This document shows, piece by piece, positions 1 through 64,000 of a stretch of 64,000 nucleotides of DNA. The position numbers and the translations under genes were made by a program. The first letter of the stretch is position 1. Each line of letters starts with the position of its first letter. The notes beneath the pieces are model-generated. The model saw nothing but the letters and a program-made list of their open reading frames with translations. It ran no database searches and was not told the origin of the DNA. Source of the DNA: Cranoglanis bouderius (lineage: Eukaryota > Chordata > Actinopteri > Siluriformes > Cranoglanididae); assembly GCA_023630585.1 (NCBI GenBank), contig CM042567.1, positions 13,004,501 to 13,068,500 of the forward strand, read 5' to 3'.

Positions 1-1500
<1,500 letters not shown>

Positions 1501-1679
1501 TATTTTCCTATAACAGCACAACCCTGAGTGTTTTATGCCTCTTAAACCACAGCAATTTGACGTCATACTATTTATCCATTTACGGTTACATTTAATGTTG
1601 TGGAGTATCCACTAAACACATTCTCACTTACATTATAGCAGCTACAAATGGTCTTTTATCTCTCTTAATGTTAATACGA

Positions 1680-1714
<35 letters not shown>

Positions 1715-1946
1715 AGCTTGTCATGCTACCAAGAAACTGCAGTGTAAACTCCTCTGTCCTGAAGATATTGGAAAATTTAAAGTTACAGCTTTACCTCTGA
1801 CTGTGCAAAGCACTGACACTGGAGACTCCTTCCATAAATGTTAATAAAAATCGAACGATAAATTATTAGAACAAACACATTAATATAAATGCTATTATAG
1901 AAAATTTATCAACACCTTCTGACCAATCTGAATTCAGAATTCTGGG
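1501..1946 (+). repeat. Dispersed repeat family A, copy 1
   Basis: One of at least eight diverged copies in the window. Landmarks in this orientation are CCTATAACAGCACA near the start, CTCCTCTGTCCTGAAGAT, CACTGGAGACTCCTTCC, ATAAATGTTAA and, at the end, ACCTTCTGACCAATC...GAATTC. A 32-base poly(A) tract interrupts it at 1681-1712. It has no coding capacity and its class is unknown; it is probably a non-autonomous DNA element. Confidence 0.8.
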
Positions 1947-2976
1947 GGTATAACAGATAACAGATAATGAGGTTAAAGCATATTAAACCTTCATGAGATG
2001 AGACTCATGTTCCTCTGAGAGTTGATCAGAGGAACTGAGACAGATTTATAAACAGTATTAATCATTAATCATTATTAAAATGGAGAACTCATCGCTTATC
2101 CCCTCTTTGTGGGCCACCCACTCACCTCACCATTAATCTTTTCCTTTCCTTGTTCTGTGTCCTTAACCATGGCAACTGTTTATTTCTCTAGCCGTTTCCC
2201 AGAATGCCTTGGCCTCTGTGTCGTGTGTCTCCAGACACTTTTAACTCACCCTTGGAACCTCGGAAACCAAAAATCTGCGGCTGGAAAATGTAAAATGTAC
2301 CGTAGTCAAGATGATGAGTCTGGAGTCCAGCTGTAAGGAGAAATGTAAAGCCAAGGCTGCACCAAGTGAACCCCCTGCCCCACCTCCCCCCAGCATACAC
2401 ACACAGGTCAGGAATTAGATCAGATTAGCATAACCATCACACCATCATATACGTCATCTTATATTTTGTCTTTAAAACCATTATTTAAAAACTATTATTT
2501 GGTGTTGTGACTGTGGTGTAAATTGGAAACCCAACATCATTAGCTCATCTAATGTTTGTTTGGATATATATTTTTTAAATTTATTTGCGATGCAAGAGGA
2601 TCAGGTTTAGAATTTTGGTATTAGGAGGATGGTTTTGTCACACAGATGTGGCTCAGTGGTTCATCAGATGGTTTACAGTTCTAGTTCTCTAAAAGTTGGA
2701 ACCTTGTACCCTGTAGTGGTACCCTGTGTAGGATTCTACACTGACCATTGTGGGGGAAGAACTCTTTAGGGTGCTTGATGGACTGCTTTCTATATAATAA
2801 AAGTAAAGCTTATGATGCAGGGTTTTTTTTTTACGTGGTGTTTCATGTCAGTGTTTCATAGGATAACTGATTCAAATTTTTACGTCTATGATTTTACATT
2901 ATGTCAGAGATCACTTCAGAATTTTCACTTTCAGACCTGATTTAAAAAAAATCTGGACTAAGGCCAGATTAGTGCT
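1947..2976. other. Intergenic, no gene recognised
   Basis: No ORF with family resemblance, no splice-bounded exon and no RNA gene is seen. Confidence 0.6.
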
Positions 2977-4826
<1,850 letters not shown>

Positions 4827-5574
4827 CTTGTTGATAAGAGAGGTCAGAGGTAAATGGCCAGACTGGTTCGAGCTGCCAGGAAGTCTATAGTAACTCAAAT
4901 AATCACTCCTTACAACTGTGGTGAGCAGAAAAGCATCTCAGAATGCACAGCACATCAAACTCTGAGGTGGATGAGCTACAATAGCAGAAGACCACATCAG
5001 ATTCCACTCGTGTCAGCCATGAACAGGAATCTGAGTATATCATGGGCACAGACTCACCCAAACTGGATAGTTGAAGATTAGAAAATAAAATCACCTGGTC
5101 TTTTTCCAGTCTTCAACTGTCTGATGCTGTGTGCATGCTGAGATGCTTTTCTACTCACCACGGTTGTAAAGAGTGATTATATGAGTTACTATTTCCTTCT
5201 TGGCATCTTGAACCAATCTGGCCATTTTCCTCTGACCTCTCTTATCAACAAGGTGTTTTCACCCATAGAACTGTTGCTCGCTCAGTGTTTCTTGCTTTTC
5301 GCACCATTCTGTGTAAACTCTAGAGACTGTTGTGTGTGTGAAAATCTCAGGAGATCAGCAGTTTCTGAAATACTCAAACCAGCCCATCTGGCACCAACAA
5401 CCATCCCACGATCAAAATCACAGAGATCATTCTTTTTTTATTAATTCTGATGTTTGATGTGAACATTAACTGAAGCTCTTGACCTGTATCTGCATGATTT
5501 TATGCATTGTGCTGCTGGTACATGGTTGGCTGATTAGATAACTGCATGAATGTGCAGGTGTTCCTAATAAAGTG
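4827..5574. mobile_element. Tc1-like transposon relic in inverted (fold-back) arrangement
   Basis: 4827-5090 reads on the plus strand as the middle of a Tc1-type transposase (MARLVRAARKS...CGEQKSISECT...WMSYNSRRPH). Bases 5100-5252 are the same sequence in inverted orientation with an internal deletion, and the sequence continues on the minus strand to the element terminus at about 5574 (minus: CACTTTATTAGGAACACCTG). The result is a head-to-head palindrome of two partial copies. Stops and deletions make it inactive. Confidence 0.8.
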
Positions 5575-6135
5575 TTTCAACAAGGTTTGAATGTTAAAAA
5601 AAGAAAAGTATTGTCATGACATATAATGGATGACCTGTGAAAAAGGCTGTTGCAAGCATTAGATGTTAAATAGATTTACACATTAATGCAAAACTAACAC
5701 TTTTTGAAGTGTTTTAGTGATTAGATTTGAAGCTAATGTGGAGTTATAGTAAATTATAGTGCTGTAGATTTTTATAAATGCTTTTTAATTTAATTATTTA
5801 ACTGAAAAATGTTAAGAGGTTGTTCTGAAGGAAACATTACCTGTCTTTAAAATGTCTTTTAGCTTTACTTTACATACAGATTTGTACATTTCAGACAGCA
5901 TTGTGGAATTGTCCAAACATCAGACACCAAACATGCCATTTTTTGCTTTACTGCCTCCTTATTTTCAGTCTTCCAGCGTCTCGGTTCATGGAATCATCTC
6001 GAAGACGTTCAGTCACTTGTCAGCAGTTCTGAGATCAGAAACGATAACACACTTTCATTGATGTAATAAAACTCAATAAGACCAAAGATGGCAATGAGCC
6101 TTTTGTCCACTTTGACCCCAGTGAGTGTTTTACTA

Positions 6136-6240
<105 letters not shown>

Positions 6241-6443
6241 CTGTGTGTCTCTCTCCCGTGGCGTTCCAGTCTGCTGCAGCTCTACTGAGAAACCGGCGAT
6301 GACAGAAGCTGAAGAAGGAAAATCTCAACATTAGAACTGGAGCTGTGTGGGTCAGAAAGCTGAGCAGGACATCACCGTGCTGTCTGTATAACATTTACAA
6401 TGTGGTGATCGAATCCTTTAAACTCTGCCCGTGGAGGGTTTGT

Positions 6444-6900
6444 GGATTAATTACACCACAGTACTGCTGAATTCTGGAGTGTGATTGGTCAGAAGGTGTT
6501 GAGGCGGTGACAGTAGTGCAGCTGCAAATCACAGGTTTATATTAATGCTCTCATTCTAATACGTTATTGTCACTATGGTAACAGCTCCTTCCCAGGGATT
6601 TGTATGTTGAACATTCCACGTAAATTAAAAACAACCGTTGATATGGTGAACTTTTGGGTAAGGTGACGTTTATTCAACAATTATGGAAGTGTCAAGCTTC
6701 CTTTTGTCTTATTAACTATAGAGAAAGAGAAAAATGAGAGGCTGCTGAGGGAACAACTGTTCATAGCTGCTATAACATAAGTGAGAATGGGAACTTGTTT
6801 CACAGACGTTCCACAACATTACATGTAACTATATTCGATAAAAAATTTAATTGTTGGCAAATTGCTGTTATAAAAGGATTTAAACACTTAGAAACATGTT
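6444..6900 (-). repeat. Dispersed repeat family A, copy 2
   Basis: The family A landmarks appear in reverse orientation: GAATTCTGGAGTGTGATTGGTCAGAAGGTGTTGA first, then GCAGCTGCAAATCACAGG, and AACTGTTCATAGCTGCTATAA. The far end is diverged. Confidence 0.75.
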
Positions 6901-7872
6901 GTTATAGGAAAATTAGAAAATGTAGGAAATTATAGAAAGCGTTCAGGTACTAACAGTACCTCTGCTTCATCACACCACCATTACCTGCGTTGGGTTTACA
7001 GTGCTTTAGTTATTCCCGGTCATATAAATGTATTTATATAATTATTTATTGGCACAATATAAGGAGGTGACAATGAAACAACAAAAGACTTAAAGTGCTG
7101 ATTAAAAACATTTGACATTCTAATAACATTTACATGGTTAAATATTATGCTGGGTTTTTAATTAATAGATCTTGGAGCGTTGGAGCTTTCGGAAGAATTT
7201 GGAAAGATTAGTCGAGCAGCTTTACGATGTTACGCTTTAATGGCTGGAAATGCTTTAAATGTCAGAATTGTTGCTCACAGTTCCAACACAAGGAAGTAGT
7301 AAAGATTCAAAGAGGAAGCAATTTTTTTTTTTTTTTTTAAATACACAGTTCTTTTTCCACAGTAGACGTGTCGATGCGTCTCACCATGACCATAAAGACG
7401 GCCGGGAAATCACTGCTTCACTCAAAATCTTCCATTTATGGGAAACCGTGAGGGGCGTGTGTGTTAAAGTGTGTGTGCATTGTCTTACAGTATAACGACA
7501 TCAATTTAACTCCAAACTTTAAATACAATCTGGATCATATAAAAACTATGTGAACTTTTTTGTCCCACCACCCCATGTCTGATCTGAAGCACACCTTCCA
7601 CATGTGGTTTGGTTTTATTTCTCAGTGTTAAACAGTTTTGAATGGATCAGCTGGAACGATAAGAGAAATTCCTGCAATGATAATTGTCTGAGCTAATGTC
7701 AGTGTTTTTTAAATTACACAATAGCTTCTCACTTTCAAAGAGGTGGATTTTAGGATTAAATGACAGAACACTGCAGCGGCATAGAGAGAGATGTTCAGTC
7801 AGGGAAACAGGATATAACCACATTCTGATTTTAAAAAAATTGTGTAGCTAATAACAATAATATAATAATAGA

Positions 7873-7874
7873 AA

Positions 7875-7906
<32 letters not shown>

Positions 7907-7922
7907 ATAATAATAATAATAA
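7873..7922. repeat. (CTA)n(ATA)n trinucleotide repeat
   Basis: About ten CTA/TAC units followed by ATA/TAA units. Confidence 0.9.
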
Positions 7923-8162
7923 GTGATGTTTTATGGATACTTCTATAAACTGTACGTCTAGTATGGTCACGTCCCAAATTCACAACAGAGACTGACATTG
8001 ACAGAATGTTTAATTTGCTTCAACTAAATAAACATTAAATTAAATAAAACAAAATTTATAGTTTTGGGTGTTATTTATAATAACTCCTCTGCTTTCTTCG
8101 GGGTATGTAGTGTTTATTATTCAGATGCTTCAGTTTGTAGATCTTTGGCTTTATAAACTTTA

Positions 8163-8586
8163 TTATTTTTCAGTTTCTTTCTTTACTTCCTTTCCCTCTT
8201 TTTCTTTTCCACTTGCTTTCTGTTTCACACTTTCTTTTCCACCCTTTTCTCTTTCTTTCTTCCTCCCTACTCCTTTTTCTATTCCACTATTTCTTTCCTG
8301 CTCCATTTCTTTACTCCCCTCCCCCACTCTTTTCCTTTATTTATTTATTTATTTCAAAAAGGGACAGTGTACATTATAATCAACATTCATGAATGTAAAT
8401 ATACCCAAATTAGCCCGAAGGCTTTCTTTCTCGTTTCCACTTTCTTTTGCCTTCTTGCTTTCCTTTCCTATCTTTTTCTTTTCCACGCTTTTCTTTAGTT
8501 TTCTTTCTTTCTTTTCCACTCTCTTTCTGCTCTTTCTTTCTTTTGCTTTCATTCTTTTTCTTGTTCCTAATCTTTCTTTTCCTTGA
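8163..8586. repeat. Long polypyrimidine (CT-rich) tract
   Basis: Roughly 400 bases of T/C on the plus strand with an interruption at about 8340-8420. Units resembling CTTTCTTTTCCAC recur loosely. It begins about 340 bases beyond the PSMD1 poly(A) signal in the direction of PSMD1 transcription, so read-through RNA would be purine-rich. The translations in both strands (FSFPL, KERKSRK) are composition artefacts. Confidence 0.85.
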
Positions 8587-8924
8587 CATGTGGAAAGCTT
8601 TTCTTGTTTCTTATAACACAGATAAATAAAAATACATTTCTTTTACGCCTCCAAGTGGGATTTCTAGGAAGAGAAACTCTACAAAACATTTAATCCGTTA
8701 TTGTTAGCATAAAAATATATTTTTTTAAAATGTTGAAATGAATCAAACTGCCAACCTGTAAATCATAATTAATCCTCAGATAAAAGCCTCAAAAATCTCT
8801 CATTACTGCTTAAAATTTCCAGGTTGTAAAATTCATCCACTGAGAAAAGAGTCACTTCAGCAGACGAGGTTTCGGCCGTGTGGAGAAAAAAAAAAACACA
8901 CAAGATCCACATCTCAGAGTTTTT

Positions 8925-58834
<49,910 letters not shown>

Positions 58835-59130
58835 GTTTTAACTTCGAACACTTCAATCTGCGTCCGAAGAGTGACAATCACTGTCACGAGTTTAAAAGCC
58901 GCACAGATGAAAATTAAAATAAATCTATTTATGTCAAAACACTTCGATGTTGAACAACGGCGATTTTACTTCAGCGCCTGTTCAGCTGCACTTTCTGCTT
59001 CATAACGGCTGCATCCCAAATACCTTTCAATAAAAAAATAGCGCCCTAAATAGGACGCAGAAGCCAACCTTTCTTACTTTATGAAGTGCACTTATAAAGG
59101 GACTACGTAAGGGTTTAGGATTCAACCAAT
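58835..59130 (-). promoter_or_regulatory. PSMD1: PSMD1 5' UTR and presumed core promoter
   Basis: Directly upstream of the ATG, with several CpGs (58860-58980) but no TATA box at an obvious position, as expected for a housekeeping gene. Bases about 59000-59125 (GGCTGCATCCCAAATACC...) resemble a dispersed TIR repeat. The transcription start cannot be fixed from sequence. Confidence 0.4.
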
Positions 59131-59447
59131 AAACGTTCCGTCATCTAGGCCCACCAATGACACAAAACTACCTGGAAAGCCATTATAATACTTGATACTT
59201 ATCTCATTATATACTTATGTTTAGAATACCGTTTTCCACGTTGATCAAAGACATGTGAATTGTATTTTCAAAATAAATCTTATAAATTATATTACAGTTT
59301 TTTAAAAAATAATGTAGCAACTTATTTAATCGATTTCTATGTGGGCACTGTAATGAACACCTAAAACAATACACGCGTTAAAATCGCGTAACACTTCCGC
59401 CACCTAGCGGCCTATTATAGCTATGACAGACCTGCTCTTACAAGCTA

Positions 59448-61022
59448 CAGCACAGCCGTGGCCAAAAGTTTTGAGAATGACACAAATATTAATTTTTACA
59501 AAGTCTGCTGCCTCAGTTTTTATGATGGCAATTTGCATATACTCCAGAATGTTATGAAGAGTGATCAGATGAATTGCAATTAATTTCAAAGTCCCTCTTT
59601 GCCATGAAAATGAACTTAATCCCCAAAAAACATGTCCACTGCATTTCAGCCCTTCCACAAAAGGACCAGCTGACATCATGTCAGTGATTCTCTCGTTAAC
59701 ACAGGTGAGAGTGTTAACGAGGACAAGGCTGGAGATCACTCTGTCATGCTGATTGAGTTAGAATAACAGACTGGAAGCTTTAAAAGGACGGTGGTGCTTG
59801 AAATTATTGTTCTTCCTCTGTTAACTATGGTTACCTGCAAGGAAACACATGCAGCCATCATTGCTTTGCACAAAAAGGGATTCACAGGCAAGGATATTGC
59901 TGCTAGTAAGATTGCACCTAAATCAACCATTTATCGGATCATCAAGACCTTCAAGGAGAGAGGTTCAACTGTTGTGAAGAAGGCTTCAGGGCACCCAAGA
60001 AAGTCCAGCAAGCGCCAGGACCGTCTCCTAAAGTTGATTCAGCTGCGGGATCGGGGCACCACCAGTGCAGAGCTTGCTCAGGAATGGCAGCAGGCAGGTG
60101 TGAGTGCGTCTGCACGCACAGTAAGGCGAAGACTTTTGGAGGATGGCCTGGTGTCAAGAAGGGCAGCAAAGAAGCCACTTCTCTCCAGGAAAAACATCAG
60201 GGACAGACTGCTATTCTGCAAAAAGTACAGGGATTGGACTGCTGAGGACTGGGGTAATGTCATTTTCTCTGATGAATCCCCTTTCTGATTGTTTGGGGCA
60301 TCTGGGAAAAAAGCTTGTCTAGAGAAGAAAAGGTGAGCGCTACCATCAGTCCTGTGTCATGCCAACAGTAAAGCATCCTGAGACCACTCATGTGTGGGGT
60401 TGCTTCTCAGCCAAGGGAGTGGGCTCACTCACAATTTTGCCTAAGAACACAGCCATGAATAAAGAATGGTACAAAAACATCCTCAGAGAGCAACTTCTCC
60501 CAAACATCCAAGAACAGTTTGGTGATGAACAATGCCTTTTCCAGCATGATGGGGCACCTTGCCACAAGGCAAAAGTGATAACGAAGTGGCTCGGGGAACA
60601 AAACATCGACATTTTGGGTCCATGGCCAGGAAACTCCCCAGACCTTAATCCCATTGAGAATTTGTGGTCAATCCTCAAGAGGCGGGTGGACAAACAAAAA
60701 CCCACAAACTCTGACAAACTCCAAGCATTGATTATGCAAGAATGGGCTGCCATCAGTCAGGATGTGGCCCAGAAGTTGATTGACAGCATGCCAGGGTGAA
60801 TTGCAGAGGTCTTGAAAAAGAAGGGTCAACACTGCAAATATTGACTCTTTGCATAAACTTCATGTAATTGTCAATAAAAGCCATTGACACTTATGAAATG
60901 CTTGTGATTATACTTCAGTAACAGTTAGTAACATCTGACAAAAAGATCTAAAAACACTGAAGCAGTAGACTTTGTCTAAATTAATATTTGTGTCATTCTC
61001 AAAACTTTTGGCCACGGCTGTG
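59448..61022 (+). mobile_element. Tc1-like transposon, nearly full length, recently inactivated
   Basis: Inverted ends (ACAGCCGTGGCCAAAAGTTT / AAACTTTTGGCCACGGCTGT) with TA on each side. The transposase begins MVTCKETHAAIIALHKKGFT (59827). It has paired helix-turn-helix regions, FSDES (first Asp), HVWGCFSAKG, FQHDGAPCHK (second Asp) and SPDLNPIENLW (third, Glu). Decay: TGA at 60286-60288, one extra A/G near 60308, TAG-type loss near 60319, and TGA at 60797-60799 just before the last residues. The element starts about 610 bases upstream of the PSMD1 ATG. Confidence 0.94.
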
Positions 61023-61334
61023 TATCGAATCAAATGTTAATACAATTTTAAAATGTATTGTATACATGGGCGTAGAATCCGCGGGGGACGCACTTTTAAT
61101 AAAACGTAAATTCGTCCCCCACACTTTTTCACTGGCCATGGCCAATTTGTGTCTTTGATTTCTAAACGTGTACGTGTGTAACTCTTTGTGCGACCTGACG
61201 TTGCCATGACAATTGGCCATTCACATCACATCACGTGTCACGCCCATGCTCACCCGCGCTGAGCGCTCAGAGGTCGCGAAGAGATTAAAGCGGCAAAAAA
61301 AAAAAAATTCATTCACTCCTTTTTTACTAAGTCG

Positions 61335-61553
61335 TAGTGATGGGAATTCCGGCTCTTTTTAGTGAGCCAGATCATTTGGCTCAGCTCAGAGCAATAAGTG
61401 GCCGAGCAGTGTGGTGAAAAGATCATCCTATTATTCTGTCTTGTATTAATTTACAAAAAAATGAAATCGGCTCTCAGAGGGGAGGCGACTCCCATCGTTC
61501 ACTTAAAGGAGCCGACTCATAGAGCCGACTCGTTCACGAACGACCCATCACTA
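61335..61553. mobile_element. hAT-type MITE, 219 bp, with 8-bp target-site duplication
   Basis: Ends TAGTGATGGG.../...CCCATCACTA are perfect 10-bp inverted repeats. The flanks CTAAGTCG (61327-61334) and CTAAGTCA (61554-61561) form an 8-bp duplication with one mismatch, typical of hAT. The interior has GAGCCGACTC-type subterminal repeats and no transposase. Confidence 0.92.
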
Positions 61554-64000
61554 CTAAGTCAAGCAGTCTTTTGGCATGTGGTATTCCTATTCCTGTTGAA
61601 CAATGATGAATACTTTTCTAGACATTTCTTTTTAAACGCTGCCTATTTCCATTGATGAATAATTAGCTAGATTAGATAGTAATATTAGCCTACCCGCAGT
61701 CCTGCACAAACGTGCACTTATTTTCAAACTCTTTTGTAACGTCTTTTATTTTTTATTACAGATGTGTTATCCGAGTCCTTCACATTAGCATAAGATGGTG
61801 AATTGTTAATGTTGAATTGGGATTTGCATGGAGTCTGGATCAGGCAGTGTCGCATGTTACAGAATGGTTTCTTTTACTATGTTGACACTAAATATTAATA
61901 GAAATATTATAGAATAGAACACATTTTCATTTTATAAATACAATGACTGAGTCATAACAGGCTGCTTTAATAACTTAAATCATTATGCAGCAGTTTAAGT
62001 TAGTAGTAGGTTAGTCGAAAAAATTGTAACCCTGCCATTTTTACATTACTGTATATAATTCAATAGAAAAGGGAGAGAACTGAAACAAAATTCTTCACAC
62101 ATTTTTAGACACGAACAATGAACATTGCATATTTTAACACGTATGCTAAAAGCAATTTCAAATGTTGTTGGGTTTTATTCATGATAATGTTAAGTTAATA
62201 ATTACTATATTTTAATATGATCTGTTTTCTGTGGGTTTGGAAGCCATGCACTTTTTAATGTGAAAAATATGCTGATTATTGCACTGGAGGAGTTCTAGTT
62301 GAAATGTGTACTTTTTTTTTATATTGTTAGTAGTAAATATTGAAAGCTAATGTAGTTTTACAATGACAACAAGAGCCACATTTTAAAACATAGGTATAGG
62401 AGAAGAGAAAAGATGCATTATTACTTGAGATTTAATATGTAAAATTGAGGCAGACACTTAAACCATTTTAACATCTCTGTAGTGAACCCGTTTAATTCCT
62501 CTTGTGAACTAGTTGCATTCCAACACTATTGTGAAAGTGTTTGGTGCCACCTGCGGGGGATAATAAAGGCTAAAGGAGGCTTAATGTGACCTGTTTTAGA
62601 CCATGCAGTGGAAAAACAAGAAATGGGCCCTACATTCAAAGTGTATATCTACATTCCTGTTAAAGTGAATGGAACTTTAAGTCTTCCTCACTTAATATCC
62701 TTCCATTTAACATTCATAGTCTCAAAAATGTGCCATTTGTAACACTCATCTGTTGGCTCAGATGTTTTACTCACCAAACCGATTCTCCTTTGCATCACTT
62801 AATTTTTTTTTTTTCTCTGAAGGTGACTGCAATCTTCAAGTTTATTTCTAATACAATTGATCAATTATTATGAATATATCATCAGCATCATCTTCTTCTT
62901 CTGCTGCTGCTTTGTGTTATTATTATTAGTAAGTGTTGGTGACAGGAAGTGGTTTTGTCAAGCATTGGCCAAGATTGGCTCATAATTTTATTTTATTTTC
63001 TCACAATGGTGCATGCGTTATCTTGCAGCATCACCCCTTAGCAAAGCCATGTTCACAAGCTACCAAATTTATAATCTCTATCTACTGTACAGTGTTCAAA
63101 ATCTTGGCCCCATCTACCCCATCCATTAACAGAAAAGGACCACCATATGAGCAGCACTGAGCAGATATTATATGGGTGGTATTTTTTCCTCAACATGTGA
63201 CACTCAGTGTTTAAAACTCCAAAACCTCTTTTAAACTCCTGCTGCATCATGATTTTCAATCAGCTACACATTAGCTTGACCTAGCAAACCCTATGCAAGA
63301 TTCTAATCTTTTCTGGGTCTTTTCTTCAGCGTTCCTCCTTTTATGTTCTCACACTAATTTAGCTTTTTATTTCAGGTCGTATCTCCAGGATGTTTATTTG
63401 AGCAAAGTTCCTTTGTTAGTCCCACTTTTCCTACATATTGTCCTCCTGCTGCTGTAATTTCACTCTCCAGCAGTCTACCAAAGGATGATTGTTTGCTTTT
63501 TAAGTCTCAGTTCCTCACAAAGATTTTTCTTCTAATGTTCTTTTTGTTCTTTTGTTTCTGTCACCCATAAGGAGTCCAGGCCCAGATTTCCGTAAAGCTG
63601 CTTCATAACCACTTTCAAAGTTAGCAATTATGGAAATTAAAGACAATTATGACAACAAAAAGTTAAATATAGAAACATCACCTCAGATAATAAGTAGAAA
63701 AAGCAGGCAGTAAGTAATTTGATTTTTTTTTTTTTTAATTTTTTAACACGATTGTGTAATGTGACTTCTAAAGTGGAAAACAAAAATCATTTTTTTCAAA
63801 AGTTCCAAAGATGACACAAAACACTTGTGTCTCCACAAGTAAAACTATGGAAACTAAAACTTAAACTAAAATATAAAAAATAAAAATAATTTAAACTAAA
63901 CTGAAATTCAAATTAAAGATTGATTTAAAAAATAAATCTGAACTATAACACTGCAATGACTATGGTTAAAGATGCTACATAAAATAATAATAAGATTAAA
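61554..64000. other. 5' flank, no gene recognised
   Basis: AT-rich sequence with a few homopolymer and trinucleotide runs (CTT/CTG at about 62890-62925). No exon with family resemblance is seen on either strand. Confidence 0.55.

Noticed and set aside
8068..8629. Serine/phenylalanine-rich and lysine/glutamate-rich ORFs
   Set aside because: Composition shadows of the CT-rich tract on the two strands.

Overview
The window is vertebrate nuclear DNA, almost certainly from a teleost fish. It has long GT-AG introns, many Tc1/mariner transposon relics, hAT-type MITEs and very long (CA)n, (TA)n and poly(A) tracts. Several dispersed repeats resemble ones common in catfish-like otophysans, but that placement is a guess from memory.

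Two protein-coding genes are clear. PSMD1 (26S proteasome regulatory subunit RPN2) lies on the minus strand. All 24 coding exons can be followed from the ATG at 58834 down to the stop at 9177. The exons are GT-AG bounded, reading phase is kept throughout, and they add up to 964 codons plus stop. HTR2B (serotonin 5-HT2B receptor) lies on the plus strand in three recognisable coding exons (34707-34923, 40969-41169, 42362-43281). It sits wholly inside the 22.9-kb intron 16 of PSMD1, so it is a nested antisense gene. The same nesting is known in mammals.

Layout. 1-8924: intergenic DNA downstream of PSMD1, mostly repeats (a truncated Tc1 at the edge, a Tc1 end fragment, an inverted Tc1 fold-back, microsatellites, a long CT-rich tract). 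8925-24575: PSMD1 exons 24 to 17, with a three-deep nest of transposons (Tc1 > Tc1 > hAT) in intron 20. 24576-47513: giant intron 16 with HTR2B, two dead Tc1 elements, a mariner MITE and a 300-bp AT-rich compound microsatellite. 47514-58834: exons 16 to 1, with a Tc1 deletion derivative in intron 15 and a long-TIR MITE in intron 2. 58835-64000: PSMD1 5' flank with a nearly full-length dead Tc1 about 0.6 kb upstream, then a hAT MITE with a near-perfect 8-bp target duplication, then sequence with no recognised gene.

I found no undescribed multi-gene system. The most notable signals concern splicing of PSMD1: a perfect 25-bp tandem duplication of the exon 10/intron 10 junction, where the second donor would add an immediate stop codon, and a (UG)68 tract next to the acceptor of in-frame exon 18. 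Others are an unusual HTR2B 5' end, the nested transposon stack, and inverted copies of one repeat family bracketing PSMD1 exons.
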